A stretch of 64,000 bases of DNA from Corallococcus coralloides DSM 2259 (GTDB lineage: Bacteria; Myxococcota; Myxococcia; Myxococcales; Myxococcaceae), in contig NC_017030.1 of assembly GCF_000255295.1 (NCBI RefSeq), forward strand, positions 1 through 64,000. The letters are read 5' to 3'. The notes under the pieces were generated by a model. It ran no database searches, was not told the DNA's origin, and saw only the letters and a program-made list of their open reading frames with translations. Shown here piece after piece: positions 8,356-16,758 of this stretch. Numbering within the stretch: the stretch's first letter is position 1; every line of letters starts with the position of its first letter. The translations under genes and the position numbers were made by a program.

Positions 8356-10812
8356 ATGCGCGTGATGAAATTCGGTGGCACCAGTGTCGGAGATGCGGAG
8401 CGGATGCGCGGCGTGGTGGCGCTGGTGGAGGAGGCGCGCAAGGCCGAGCGGGTGATGGTGGTGGCCTCCGCGGTGTCGGGCATCACGAATCTGTTGGTGG
8501 AGGCTGCGAAGGTGGCGCAGGAGGGCGAGTCCGTGCAGGAGGCCTGCGCCCGGTTCGACGACACGCACTCCGCCATCGCGAAGGCGCTGAGCGTGGACCT
8601 GAAGCCCGCGCAGACGCGTCCGCTGGCGGAGGGGTTGGTGGCGCTTGGCGTCGAGCTGCGCGGGCTGTTGCAGGGCGTGGGGCTCCTGCGGGAGTGCTCG
8701 CCGTCGGTGCTGGCGCACCTGTCGGGGCTGGGGGAGCGGGCGTCGTGTTTGCTGCTCGCGGCGCTGCTGGAGGCACGGGGGCTTTCGCCCGTGAGCCTGG
8801 ACCCGAGGCAGGTGCTGGTGTGTTCAGGAGACCCGCTACAGGCGACGCCCCGGGTGGAGGAGATCCGCGCGCGGTTCGCGACGCTGCGTGAGGGCGGGCC
8901 GGGGCTGATGTTGATGCCGGGCTTCTTCGGTGGGGATGCGCGCGGCAAGACGATGTCGCTGGGGCGGGGAGGGTCGGACTACTCGGCGGCGCTGGCGGCG
9001 TCGGCGCTGGATGCGCGGCTGTTGGAGATCTGGACGGACGTGGACGGCATCTTCAGCGCGGATCCGCGGCTGGTGCCGGAGGCGTTCACGCTGGAGGAGG
9101 TGAGCTTCGAGGAGGCGATGGAGCTGGCCTACTTCGGGGCGAAGGTGCTGCATCCGAAGACGATTGCTCCCGCGAGGGAGCGGGGCATCCCGGTGCGGGT
9201 GTGCAACAGCTTCCGGCCCGAGCATCCGGGCACGCGGGTGACGGCCACGGCGCCGGCTTCACGGCACCCGGTGCGGGGGTTGTCGTTCCTGCCGGACATC
9301 GCGCTCATCAACATCGCGGGCGCGGGGTTGAAGGGTGTGCCGGGCACGGCCGCGCGCGTCTTCGAGGCGATGGCGCTGGCGTCCATCTCCGTGGTGCTGA
9401 TCACCCAGGGCTCCAGCGAGTCCTCCATCAGCTTCTGCGTGGGGGAGACGGAGGCCACGCGGGCGGTGCTGGCGCTGGAGGACGAGTTCGAGGTGGAGCG
9501 CGAGGCGGGGAAGGTAGACCCCATCGAGCACCAGCCGGGGCTCGCGGTGTTGAGCATCGTGGGAGACGGGATGCGGCACCGGGTGGGCGTGGCGGGGACG
9601 TTCTTCAGCGCGCTGGCGGACGTGGATTGCAGCATCGCGGCCATCGCGCAGGGGTCGAGCGAGCGGAGCATCTCCGCGGTGATTTCTCGCGAGGACGGGC
9701 CGCGAGCGATGGCCCACGTGCACCGCAAGGCCTTTGGCACCACGGAGGTGGTGGAGCTGCTGGTGGCGGGCGTGGGCACGGTGGGCGGGGAGCTGTTGCG
9801 GCAGATTCATCAGCAGGCGCCGAAGCTGCGGGCACACGGGTTGGATTTGCGCGTGTGTGCCATTGCGAATAGCAGACACAGCCTGGTGGCGCCGGAGGGT
9901 GTGGCGCTGGATGGATGGAAGGCGCGGCTGGAGGCAAGCGAGTCTGGTTTCACGTTGGACACGTTCCAAGCGTGGGCGAAGGCGAGGCGTCCGGGCCGGC
10001 CCATCTTCGTGGACTGCACGAGCAGCGAGGACGTGGCGCTGGGGTATCCGGCGTTGATGGCGTCCGGGCTGCACGTGGTGACGGCGAACAAGAAGGCCAA
10101 TGCGGGGCGGCAGGAGCACTGGAGGGCGCTGCGGGAGACGGCGGTGCGGCACCAGCGGAAGTTCCTCTACGAGACGAACGTGGGGGCGGGGCTGCCGGTC
10201 ATCGACACGTTGAAGAACATGCTGCGCACGGGAGACACGGTGCACCGGGTGGAGGGCATCCTGTCGGGTTCGCTGTCGTTCATCCTGGGGCTGACGGAGG
10301 CCGGGGTGCCGCTGTCGAAGGCCGTGGGCACGGCGATGGAGAAGGGCTTCACGGAGCCGGATCCGCGCGACGACCTGGAGGGCACGGACGTGGCGCGCAA
10401 GGTGCTCATCCTCGCGCGCGAGCTGGGGCGGTCGCTGGAGCTGGAGGAGGTGGCGCTGGCGTCGCTGTTGCCGGAGGAGTTCGACGCGAAGGGGCCGCTG
10501 CCGGAGTTCCTGGCGCGGCTGCCGCAGGCGGATGAGATCTTCCAGAGACGGGTGGATGCGCACCGGAAGGAAGGCAAGGTGCTGCGCTACGTGGGCAGCG
10601 TGGGGCCGGAGGGCGTGCGCGTGGGCCTGGTGCCGGTGCCACTGGAGCATCCGCTGGCGGCGGTGAAGGGCGGCGAGAACGCGCTGAGCTTCCTGTCGGA
10701 GCGGTACAGCCCCACGCCGCTGGTGATTCGAGGCTACGGCGCGGGCGCGGCGGTGACGGCGGCGGGAGTGCTCGCGGATGTATTGCGATTGGTGGAGGGG
10801 CCGTTGCCCTGA
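8356..10812 (+). CDS. thrA: bifunctional aspartokinase / homoserine dehydrogenase (ThrA type)
   Basis: Catalyses the first and third steps from aspartate to homoserine, feeding threonine and methionine. It is 818 residues, close to E. coli ThrA. The aspartokinase begins MRVMKFGGTSVGDA (KFGGTS at 5-10). A regulatory region with two ACT-like stretches (DIALINIAGAG..., GLAVLSIVGDG...) spans about 310-460. The homoserine dehydrogenase NAD-binding site VAGVGTVGGELL is near 470, followed by TANKKAN near 577 and the catalytic domain to the end. AGGAGG at 8343-8348 sits 7 bases before the ATG at 8356. The upstream threonine leader suggests control by attenuation, probably added to feedback inhibition through the ACT region. 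No thrB or thrC is adjacent. Confidence 0.96.
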   Translation: MRVMKFGGTSVGDAERMRGVVALVEEARKAERVMVVASAVSGITNLLVEAAKVAQEGESVQEACARFDDTHSAIAKALSVDLKPAQTRPLAEGLVALGVELRGLLQGVGLLRECSPSVLAHLSGLGERASCLLLAALLEARGLSPVSLDPRQVLVCSGDPLQATPRVEEIRARFATLREGGPGLMLMPGFFGGDARGKTMSLGRGGSDYSAALAASALDARLLEIWTDVDGIFSADPRLVPEAFTLEEVSFEEAMELAYFGAKVLHPKTIAPARERGIPVRVCNSFRPEHPGTRVTATAPASRHPVRGLSFLPDIALINIAGAGLKGVPGTAARVFEAMALASISVVLITQGSSESSISFCVGETEATRAVLALEDEFEVEREAGKVDPIEHQPGLAVLSIVGDGMRHRVGVAGTFFSALADVDCSIAAIAQGSSERSISAVISREDGPRAMAHVHRKAFGTTEVVELLVAGVGTVGGELLRQIHQQAPKLRAHGLDLRVCAIANSRHSLVAPEGVALDGWKARLEASESGFTLDTFQAWAKARRPGRPIFVDCTSSEDVALGYPALMASGLHVVTANKKANAGRQEHWRALRETAVRHQRKFLYETNVGAGLPVIDTLKNMLRTGDTVHRVEGILSGSLSFILGLTEAGVPLSKAVGTAMEKGFTEPDPRDDLEGTDVARKVLILARELGRSLELEEVALASLLPEEFDAKGPLPEFLARLPQADEIFQRRVDAHRKEGKVLRYVGSVGPEGVRVGLVPVPLEHPLAAVKGGENALSFLSERYSPTPLVIRGYGAGAAVTAAGVLADVLRLVEGPLP

Positions 10813-10818
10813 GCGCGG

Positions 10819-10860
10819 GTGTCGTGGATGGCGGCGTGCGCATCCAGCACGCCGCTTCTG
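10819..10860 (+). pseudogene. relic of a sitA lipoprotein signal sequence
   Basis: Codons from 10819 read VSWMAACASSTPLL, matching the end of the signal peptide and the lipobox of the two intact sitA genes downstream (LWMAACASSTPLQ). About 30 of 33 bases at 10825-10857 match the corresponding codons. No other part of a sitA gene remains on either side, so it is a recombination scar 7 bp after thrA. Confidence 0.65.
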
Positions 10861-10862
10861 TT

Positions 10863-11345
10863 TCACTCCCGAGTGTCTTCGGCGGCTCGTGTGACCAGGA
10901 TTTCTTGGAGCATCCCAGGAAGTCTCACGAGGCCGTGGTGCGTGAAGACACGGTGATTCGCATTGGGCGTATAGCCTTCGGGAGTGATTCGTCCGGATTC
11001 GACGGTGAAGTAGCCGATGATGTCCTCGGGAGGCACACGCTCCCCACCGGGGGGCAGCCGTTGATCCGAGATGTAGAGCCACCCCTTGCCGATGCGTTGT
11101 GCCTCGGCCTGGGCGCCTGGATCGGCTGGAGCGCACTCGCGGACGATCTGGTGGAGCAGTGCCACGAAGGCTGGGTTCACCTCGAAGCCATCGGGCCCTC
11201 CGTGAGGGTCATGTAGCGTGCCCGCGATCGCGTGGAGGGGGAGTCCTCCAGCCAGGAATCGCTCTGGCGGCAGCACGGAGATGATCCTCGAAGTCACCTG
11301 CTGCTCGTTGCTCTTCTTCCCGAATAGCGTCTTCCAGAAACCCAT
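10863..11345 (-). CDS. hypothetical protein, 160 residues
   Basis: A soluble protein starting MGFWKTLFGKKSNEQQ. It has no signal peptide, membrane segment or catalytic motif that I recognise. The middle (GGPDGFEVNPAFVALLHQIVRE) looks alpha-helical. The section ERVPPEDIIGYFTVESGRITPEGYTPN is repeat-free and polar. It lies on the opposite strand between the sitA relic and the first sitA6 cassette, so it probably arrived or moved with that island; immunity or cargo roles are possible but unsupported. No strong ribosome binding site is visible before the ATG at 11345. Confidence 0.7.
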   Translation of the reverse strand: MGFWKTLFGKKSNEQQVTSRIISVLPPERFLAGGLPLHAIAGTLHDPHGGPDGFEVNPAFVALLHQIVRECAPADPGAQAEAQRIGKGWLYISDQRLPPGGERVPPEDIIGYFTVESGRITPEGYTPNANHRVFTHHGLVRLPGMLQEILVTRAAEDTRE

Positions 11346-11401
11346 GCGCTGACGCTACCACCGTGGCGGGGACGCACTGGTCTACGGGTAGGCTTTCCAT
11401 C

Positions 11402-12052
11402 ATGAGGAAAAGCCTGACGTTCTGTGCGCTGTTGCTATGGGTGGCGGCGTGCGCGTCCAGCACGCCGCTCCAGCAGCGGTGGGACGAAGCCGAGGCGGAG
11501 TGCGGTGCCGCGAGCAGCGACGCCTGTGTGACCCTGGTGTGTGGGGACACGGCCTGCGGCTTCTTCCGGTGCGAGGACGTGCCCGGGGAGGTGGTGCTGG
11601 CCCGGGGACTGCCGCCCCGGCCGCCACCCGTGGCCGTGGCTCCTGCCCCCGGAAGCGGGCCCCGGCGTAACTGGGGCGCCAGCATGGGCCTGCCGGGCGA
11701 CCCGGAACCCGTGATGGTGTTCCCCTGGTACGGGAACCCCAAGCCCGTGCCTCCTCAGCGGCAGCTACCGGCTGGGAAGTTCGAGAAGCACCACATCTTC
11801 CCGCAGGCGCGGGACCTTGCTGAATGGTTCAAGAGAAAGGAGATCGACATCCACCAGTACACGATCCCCATTCCCGTGCATGTCCACCGACGCATTCACA
11901 GCAATGGGCCCAGTGGGGGCATGTGGAATGAAGCCTGGCGCGAGTTCAAGAACGCGAACGACCTCGCTCCTCCTCAAGAAATCTTCAAGCATGCCGGGGA
12001 ACTGATCTATCGCTTCCAGCTCCTGGGTGGCCCCATCCAGCGGTACAACTGA
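11402..12052 (+). CDS. SitA6-family polymorphic toxin lipoprotein, copy 1
   Basis: A 216-residue lipoprotein of the Myxococcus TIGR02269/SitA type. The signal peptide ends in VAAC (Cys17). A Cys-containing domain (EAEAECGAASSDACVTLVCGDTACGFF) and a Pro-rich linker (RPPPVAVAPAPGSGP) lead to the C-terminal effector with KHHIFPQ near residue 130, HQYTIPIPVHVHRRIHSNGPSGG and WNEAWREF. The HH motif suggests an HNH/endonuclease-VII-like nuclease. In M. xanthus, SitA lipoproteins are passed between kin by TraA/TraB outer-membrane exchange and poison recipients lacking the partner immunity protein. The gene at 12082 is that partner. No sitB-like gene precedes it. Function here is inferred from family. 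Confidence 0.85.
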   Translation: MRKSLTFCALLLWVAACASSTPLQQRWDEAEAECGAASSDACVTLVCGDTACGFFRCEDVPGEVVLARGLPPRPPPVAVAPAPGSGPRRNWGASMGLPGDPEPVMVFPWYGNPKPVPPQRQLPAGKFEKHHIFPQARDLAEWFKRKEIDIHQYTIPIPVHVHRRIHSNGPSGGMWNEAWREFKNANDLAPPQEIFKHAGELIYRFQLLGGPIQRYN

Positions 12053-12081
12053 TTCTTCATCCATCCGAGGCATGACAGTCC

Positions 12082-12810
12082 ATGATCCACTTCTTCTGGC
12101 TGCGCAACGACGAGGCAGTCACCTCCCGTTACAGCGGAGACTTCGATGCGGCACACAGGTGGGGACTTCCTGGCCTTAAAGATTGTCCGGGGTGCGGCCT
12201 GACGTGGAGCGGCTCAGGGCGTCAATACCCCGCTGTGAACCTTTCGCTCATCCCCGAGCATTGGGAATTCGAGGAGCCCCGAGCCGAGCCGTTTCACGAG
12301 CTCGTCCGTCTCCGGGAACTGGTGCGCCCACTGGTGCCACCGGATGCATCGCTTCCTCCCGGAACAAGCTTCGGTCCGCTCACGGGCACTGCGTCCGGTC
12401 AGTTCGGGCCGTTCACCTGGCAGGGGACCTCGCTGATGCTCATCCGCCGTGACGCACTCGACGGTCTCCAGGCCGCAGGCATCCGTGGACTGCTGGGGTG
12501 CAAGACGGAGCTGCGGTTCCGGCAGAAGACGCCTCCGGACATCCTCGAACTCCAGATCGAACCGCGCGGCCTCCTGCACCGCGACTGCCTTCCTCCCGAC
12601 CTGGCGCCGCCCTGTCCCACCTGCGGACATCAGTACTTTCGTCGTCCGGACGACCCCATCCTCGACGGTGCTTCATTGCCCACGGACAGGGACCTGTTCC
12701 GCTTGGACAACTTCAGCACCATGATCATCGGCACGGGCCGCTTCAAGGACGCGGTGGAGCAGTGCGGTTGGACCGGCATCTCCTTCCGCGAACTGCCCGT
12801 GCGTTCCTGA
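12082..12810 (+). CDS. SitI6-family double-CXXCG immunity protein, copy 1
   Basis: A 242-residue soluble protein with two CXXCG motifs (CPGCG at 35-39 and CPTCG near 178), the hallmark of the Myxococcus double-CXXCG paralogous family. The four cysteine pairs probably bind zinc. It follows sitA6 copy 1 by 29 bp on the same strand, the normal toxin-immunity order, and should protect the cell from that toxin. GLLGCKTELRFRQKTPP and GISFRELPVR are almost unchanged in the second copy, while the middle region differs, which would fit specificity for different SitA tails. Confidence 0.85.
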   Translation: MIHFFWLRNDEAVTSRYSGDFDAAHRWGLPGLKDCPGCGLTWSGSGRQYPAVNLSLIPEHWEFEEPRAEPFHELVRLRELVRPLVPPDASLPPGTSFGPLTGTASGQFGPFTWQGTSLMLIRRDALDGLQAAGIRGLLGCKTELRFRQKTPPDILELQIEPRGLLHRDCLPPDLAPPCPTCGHQYFRRPDDPILDGASLPTDRDLFRLDNFSTMIIGTGRFKDAVEQCGWTGISFRELPVRS

Positions 12811-12818
12811 GGCGCCGG

Positions 12819-13415
12819 TCACCTGGCGGATCGAACTGCCTTGTCCGTGGCCTTCAGGTCGAAGGCTTCAGGGTCGAAGGAACCGCCGACCCACTCCAGC
12901 AGTTCTTCGTGCTCCTCGTCCTCCGGGTCTTGAAGTGCCTCCAGCAGTTCTTCATAGCCAGGGGTGCCACCGCAGTCGTCAGGCGGAGCAGCACGTGCTC
13001 CCGCGATACAAGCGGGATAGCGCCTACCGGATTCAGGGGGCTGGACCTTCTTGACGCGGATGCGGTGCACCCAATCGTCACCGAGATCGTAGATGTAGCC
13101 GAAGACGCTGCGAGCACGCTGGCCGAGATCCGCGACGGTGTACTTGCGTTCATCCAACAGCGGTGGACCGCCAAGACTGAAGTCATCGGCATCCCCCTCG
13201 GCCAGGTGGCCGTACTGTTGTCTTGAGACGTCCTCGAACACGTGCATGTGGCTGTTGGTCCAGCCGAAGGCTGCTTGCAGAATGGCGTGCAACTTCGAGA
13301 GCGGTGTGTCGCTTCGGACATGGAGTTCTCGCCAGATCGCGGGTGCAATGTCTATCAACTCGACGTGCAGCACGTGAATCGATGGTTTGACAGCCGTCTT
13401 CTTTCGGTTGGCCAT
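12819..13415 (-). CDS. plasmid pRiA4b ORF-3-like family protein
   Basis: A 198-residue protein whose HVLHVELIDIAPAIWRELHV opening, FGWTNSHMHVF and the FGYIYDLGDDWVHRIRVKKV block are diagnostic of the pRiA4b ORF-3-like family (often in mobile or accessory DNA; function unknown). The C-terminus is acidic (DPEDEEHEELLEWVGG). It lies antisense between the two sit cassettes, 8 bp from the end of sitI6 copy 1. Its codon use is less GC3-extreme than core genes, in keeping with transfer. An in-frame ATG at 13445 would add ten residues; 13415 is preferred because GAGG lies 9 bases upstream. Confidence 0.82.
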   Translation of the reverse strand: MANRKKTAVKPSIHVLHVELIDIAPAIWRELHVRSDTPLSKLHAILQAAFGWTNSHMHVFEDVSRQQYGHLAEGDADDFSLGGPPLLDERKYTVADLGQRARSVFGYIYDLGDDWVHRIRVKKVQPPESGRRYPACIAGARAAPPDDCGGTPGYEELLEALQDPEDEEHEELLEWVGGSFDPEAFDLKATDKAVRSAR

Positions 13416-13517
13416 GAGTGGAGGCCTCGTAATCGTCCCCGCCATGGAGAGAAATCGTCCCAACGATGGATGGAATGGATCGCGTTGAGAATGACACGGT
13501 CGATTAGGCTTTCCGTC

Positions 13518-14162
13518 ATGAGGAAAAGCCTGACGTTCTGTGTGCTGGCGCTGTGGATGGCAGCGTGCGCGTCCAGTACGCCGCTCCAGCAGCGCTGGGA
13601 TGAAGCCGAGGCGGAGTGCGGTGACGCGAGCAGCGACGCCTGTGTGACCCTGGTGTGTGGGGACACGGCCTGCGGCTTCTTCCGGTGCGAGGACGTGCCC
13701 GGGGAGGTGGTGCTGGCCCGGGGACTGCCGCCCCGGCCGCCACCCGTGGCTCCCGCGCCAGGAAGCGGGCCCCGGCGTAACTGGGGCGCCAGCATGGGCC
13801 TGCCGGGTAATGCGGAACCCGTCATGGTGTTCCCCTGGTACGGGAGCCCCAAGCCCGTGCCTCCTCAGCGACGATTGCCGGCGGGGAAGTTCGAGAAGCA
13901 CCACATCTTCCCGCAGGAACAACGCCTGGCTGAGTGGTTCAAGGAGCGAGGCGTCGACATCCACCAGTACACGATCCCCATTCCCGTGCATGTCCACCGG
14001 CGCATCCACAGCAATGGGCCCAGCGGGGGCATGTGGAATGAAGCCTGGCGCGAGTTCCGTGGAGCTAACAGGTTCGCCACGCCTCCAGAGATCTTCAAAC
14101 ACGCTGGAGAACTCATCTATCGGTTTCAGCTGTTGGGTGGTCCCATCGAGAGGTACAACTGA
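13518..14162 (+). CDS. SitA6-family polymorphic toxin lipoprotein, copy 2
   Basis: A 214-residue paralogue of the gene at 11402: same lipobox (MAAC, Cys17), Cys domain, Pro-rich linker and KHHIFPQ effector. Residues up to the HHIFPQ motif are nearly identical. Changes cluster after it (EQRLAEWFKERGV against ARDLAEWFKRKEI; RGANRFATPPEIF against KNANDLAPPQEIF). Drift confined to the tail is typical of toxin-immunity diversification. The partner immunity gene starts 26 bp downstream. The function is inferred as for copy 1. Confidence 0.85.
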   Translation: MRKSLTFCVLALWMAACASSTPLQQRWDEAEAECGDASSDACVTLVCGDTACGFFRCEDVPGEVVLARGLPPRPPPVAPAPGSGPRRNWGASMGLPGNAEPVMVFPWYGSPKPVPPQRRLPAGKFEKHHIFPQEQRLAEWFKERGVDIHQYTIPIPVHVHRRIHSNGPSGGMWNEAWREFRGANRFATPPEIFKHAGELIYRFQLLGGPIERYN

Positions 14163-14188
14163 CCTCTGTTGATTCGATTCCAGAGACC

Positions 14189-14914
14189 ATGATCCGCTTC
14201 TTTGAGCTTCGTCGCGACAAAGCAGTCTGGAACTCCTTCAAAGGGGATTTCGATGCCGCACCGAAGTGGCGCCTGCCTGGCATCAAGGATTGCCCGGGAT
14301 GTGGCGCCACCTGGTCCACCTGGGGAGACCATTACCCTGCGGTAGACCTGTCGGATCTTCCCGAACGAGGCGAGTTCGAAGAAGCCCGGCCCGAGCCCTT
14401 CCACGAGTTCGCGCGTCTCCGGGAGCTGGTACGCCCACTGGCGCCCCCAGGCTCCGAGCTTGCTCCCGGAACGACCTTCGGCCCGCTGGTAGGTCGTGCA
14501 TGGGGCCAGTTCGCTCCCTTCTCGGGCCTGGATAGCTGTTGGATCCTCGTGCGCAGCGATGCCTTCGACAGCCTCCAGGCAGCCGGCATCCGTGGACTCC
14601 TCGGCTGCAAGACAGAGCTGCGGTTCCGGCAGAAGACGCCTCCGGAAGTTCTTGAGCTTCAACTCGAACTGCGCGGCCGGATGCACCGCGACTGCCTTCC
14701 CCCCGACCTGGAACCGCCCTGTCCCACTTGTGGTCGCGTAGGCCTCCGCCTCCCGGACGACCTCATCCTCGACGCGGCCTCCATGCCCACGGACATCGAC
14801 CTCTTCCGCCTGGGCGACTACGGCACCGTCCTCATTGGCACGGACCGCTTCAAGGACGCGGTGGAGCAGGGCGGTTGGGCCGGCATCTCCTTCCGTGAGC
14901 TCCCGGTCCGCTGA
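14189..14914 (+). CDS. SitI6-family double-CXXCG immunity protein, copy 2
   Basis: A 241-residue homologue of the gene at 12082, with CPGCG near residue 35 and CPTCG near 179. It follows sitA6 copy 2. The two immunity proteins differ more than the two toxins do, particularly over about 50-110 (LSDLPERGEFEEARPEPFHEF, SGLDSCWILVRSDAF). The gene ends 5 bp from the convergent PhoD-like gene, which marks the right edge of the island. Confidence 0.85.
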   Translation: MIRFFELRRDKAVWNSFKGDFDAAPKWRLPGIKDCPGCGATWSTWGDHYPAVDLSDLPERGEFEEARPEPFHEFARLRELVRPLAPPGSELAPGTTFGPLVGRAWGQFAPFSGLDSCWILVRSDAFDSLQAAGIRGLLGCKTELRFRQKTPPEVLELQLELRGRMHRDCLPPDLEPPCPTCGRVGLRLPDDLILDAASMPTDIDLFRLGDYGTVLIGTDRFKDAVEQGGWAGISFRELPVR

Positions 14915-14919
14915 AGCCC

Positions 14920-16713
14920 TCAGCCCACGGTGGGGAAGGGAGGTGGCTCCACCACCACCTCCATGGGCAGGTTCTCCTTCTCCGCGATCCACTTCACCCA
15001 CAGCTTCGGACGCGCGGTCGTGTCTCGGTGCTTGGGCCGCTCCAGCCGGATGGACAGCCAGTTGCGGTCCCGCAGGTACAGCTCCTTGCCCACCGGCAAC
15101 AGCTCCGTCTGCAGGAACCCTGGCAGGTCCTCTCGGGAATCCTCTGACAACGCCAGCATCCCCTTGAACGTGAGCCATCCCGGCGGCGGATGCACGATGG
15201 GGGATGACGTCGCCTGTTCGATGAACACCTCTCCCACCGTGCCCAGCGCGGGCACCAGGTGGTCCGGATTGCGGGAACGCACGCGCGCCCTCGCTCCGAC
15301 GTGCACGTCCCCGGACAACACCGTCACCGCGCAGTAGGACTTCCTCGCCAGCGAGAACAGGTTCATCAACAACCGCGTGCGCTCGCCCCGGTGCACCGAG
15401 GACTCCCACTGGTCCAACAGGTCGTCGCGCAGCTCGACGCCCCCTCCGGTCATCCGCTCCATCGCCGGACCGAAACGCAGGTGCACCAACGGCACCGATG
15501 ACACCACCAGCACGTGCCGCGCCTTCTTCCCGTTCTCCGGACGCTGTCGGTGCTCTTCTCGCCATGCGTCGAAGGCATCCCACTGTGAGCGGCTCATCAC
15601 CGTGAACTCGGTCTGCGGATGCGCGTCCCCGGTGTCCAGCACCCGGCTGGTCCGCCCGCTCCTCAGGTCCAGCAACACCACGTCCAGGTCGCAGTCCGCC
15701 GTGGAGAAACAGAACGTCTGGAAATAGTGCTGCGCGGGCTTCACCACGCCCCGGTCGTCCGGCTCGCGTGCCTTCGCCGGCTGCTCCAGCCAGCCCCGCT
15801 GGAAGGCTTCGAATGCCCGCGCCGCCGCGCTGTAGAGGGCCCGGTACCAGGGCGCCTGCTGGAGGTCCTCGTGCGAGCCCCACCCGTCGAAGATGTCGTG
15901 GTCGTCCCACATGAACAGCCCCGGCACCCTCCGTAGCAACGGCGCGATGCCCTGGCTGCCGCCCCACCGCTCCCGATAGAGCCAGGCGTATTCCGCGAAC
16001 AGCTTCTCCGACAGCCCGTCCGGCACCGGCAGCTTCAACCGCTCCGACCGGGGCAGCTTCATGAACGCGTTCAACACATCCAGCGTGTTGTGCAGCGAGT
16101 CCGCGTAGAGCTGATCCCCACCCCCGAGCAGCAGTTGGAAGCCCGGCGTCTTCGCCGGATCCACCGGATCTCTCTGATGCTGTTGCAGCATCCGGTCCCA
16201 CAGCGCGAAGGGCTGCGCCAGGTTGCTCCAATCACTCGCACGGCTGGCGCCGTTGCAGGAGAAGAACGCGATGTTCGGCGACACGCCCTTCGCGGGGACG
16301 ACCACGTCGGACACCACCAGCGGCTCTGGCGGGATGACCTTCGAGGACCACGGCCGGTTGTCTCGCGGCGTCGGACGCTCAAAGGTCACCGGCTTGCCGG
16401 GCGTGTCTGGCGATTCGAAGTGATAGGACAATCGCTGGGCCACGTCCGTGCGCGGCAGGATGACCTCCCAGCGCCACACCACGCCCCGGGTGTCCTTGGG
16501 CAGGGTGGTGAGGTCCGCGGCGGGCTTCGCCTCGTCGAAGACGGCGACCCGCTTGCCCTTCGCGTCCCGGAAGCACAGCCTCAACGCCGGAGGCTTCTTC
16601 GCTGACGTGCTGTCCAGGAACACGTTGACGAAGAAGCTCCACACGTCGTGGGATTTCGGGTCTGGCGTGGCCTGCGCCCGGGCGTACAGGATGGGTCCCA
16701 GCAAGAGCTTCAT
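14920..16713 (-). CDS. PhoD-like alkaline phosphatase / metallophosphoesterase
   Basis: A 597-residue protein of the PhoD-like metallophosphatase family. Metal-binding signatures are visible: FFSCNG near residue 157, GGGDQLYAD near 208, WDDHDIFDGWGS near 275 and LSGDVHVGA near 475. The family hydrolyses phosphodi- and monoesters using iron and calcium. The usual Tat or Sec signal peptide is missing (the start is MKLLLGPILYARAQATPDPKS), so a cytoplasmic location is likely, or the substrate differs from that of exported PhoD. It converges on the sit island. Confidence 0.85.
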   Translation of the reverse strand: MKLLLGPILYARAQATPDPKSHDVWSFFVNVFLDSTSAKKPPALRLCFRDAKGKRVAVFDEAKPAADLTTLPKDTRGVVWRWEVILPRTDVAQRLSYHFESPDTPGKPVTFERPTPRDNRPWSSKVIPPEPLVVSDVVVPAKGVSPNIAFFSCNGASRASDWSNLAQPFALWDRMLQQHQRDPVDPAKTPGFQLLLGGGDQLYADSLHNTLDVLNAFMKLPRSERLKLPVPDGLSEKLFAEYAWLYRERWGGSQGIAPLLRRVPGLFMWDDHDIFDGWGSHEDLQQAPWYRALYSAAARAFEAFQRGWLEQPAKAREPDDRGVVKPAQHYFQTFCFSTADCDLDVVLLDLRSGRTSRVLDTGDAHPQTEFTVMSRSQWDAFDAWREEHRQRPENGKKARHVLVVSSVPLVHLRFGPAMERMTGGGVELRDDLLDQWESSVHRGERTRLLMNLFSLARKSYCAVTVLSGDVHVGARARVRSRNPDHLVPALGTVGEVFIEQATSSPIVHPPPGWLTFKGMLALSEDSREDLPGFLQTELLPVGKELYLRDRNWLSIRLERPKHRDTTARPKLWVKWIAEKENLPMEVVVEPPPFPTVG

Positions 16714-16758
16714 GGGGAAAGCCTTGCATGGACACCCCCTCCCGTCGACGAAGGCGCC

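Larger units (their letters stand above)
11390..14914 (+). repeat. duplicated sitA6-sitI6 cassette (direct repeats)
   Basis: Block 1 (about 11390-12810) and block 2 (about 13505-14914) are diverged direct duplicates in the same gene order and orientation. Both open with TAGGCTTTCC, a variable CAT or CGT triplet and the shared start ATGAGGAAAAGCCTGACG. The first 390 bases of the two sitA genes are nearly identical, while the toxin tails and the immunity genes have drifted. A gene on the opposite strand (12819-13415) separates them. Confidence 0.85.

Noticed and set aside
10824-11216. 130-residue plus-strand ORF opposite the 160-residue gene
   Set aside because: Antisense to a better-composed ORF; its start lies within the sitA relic in the wrong frame.
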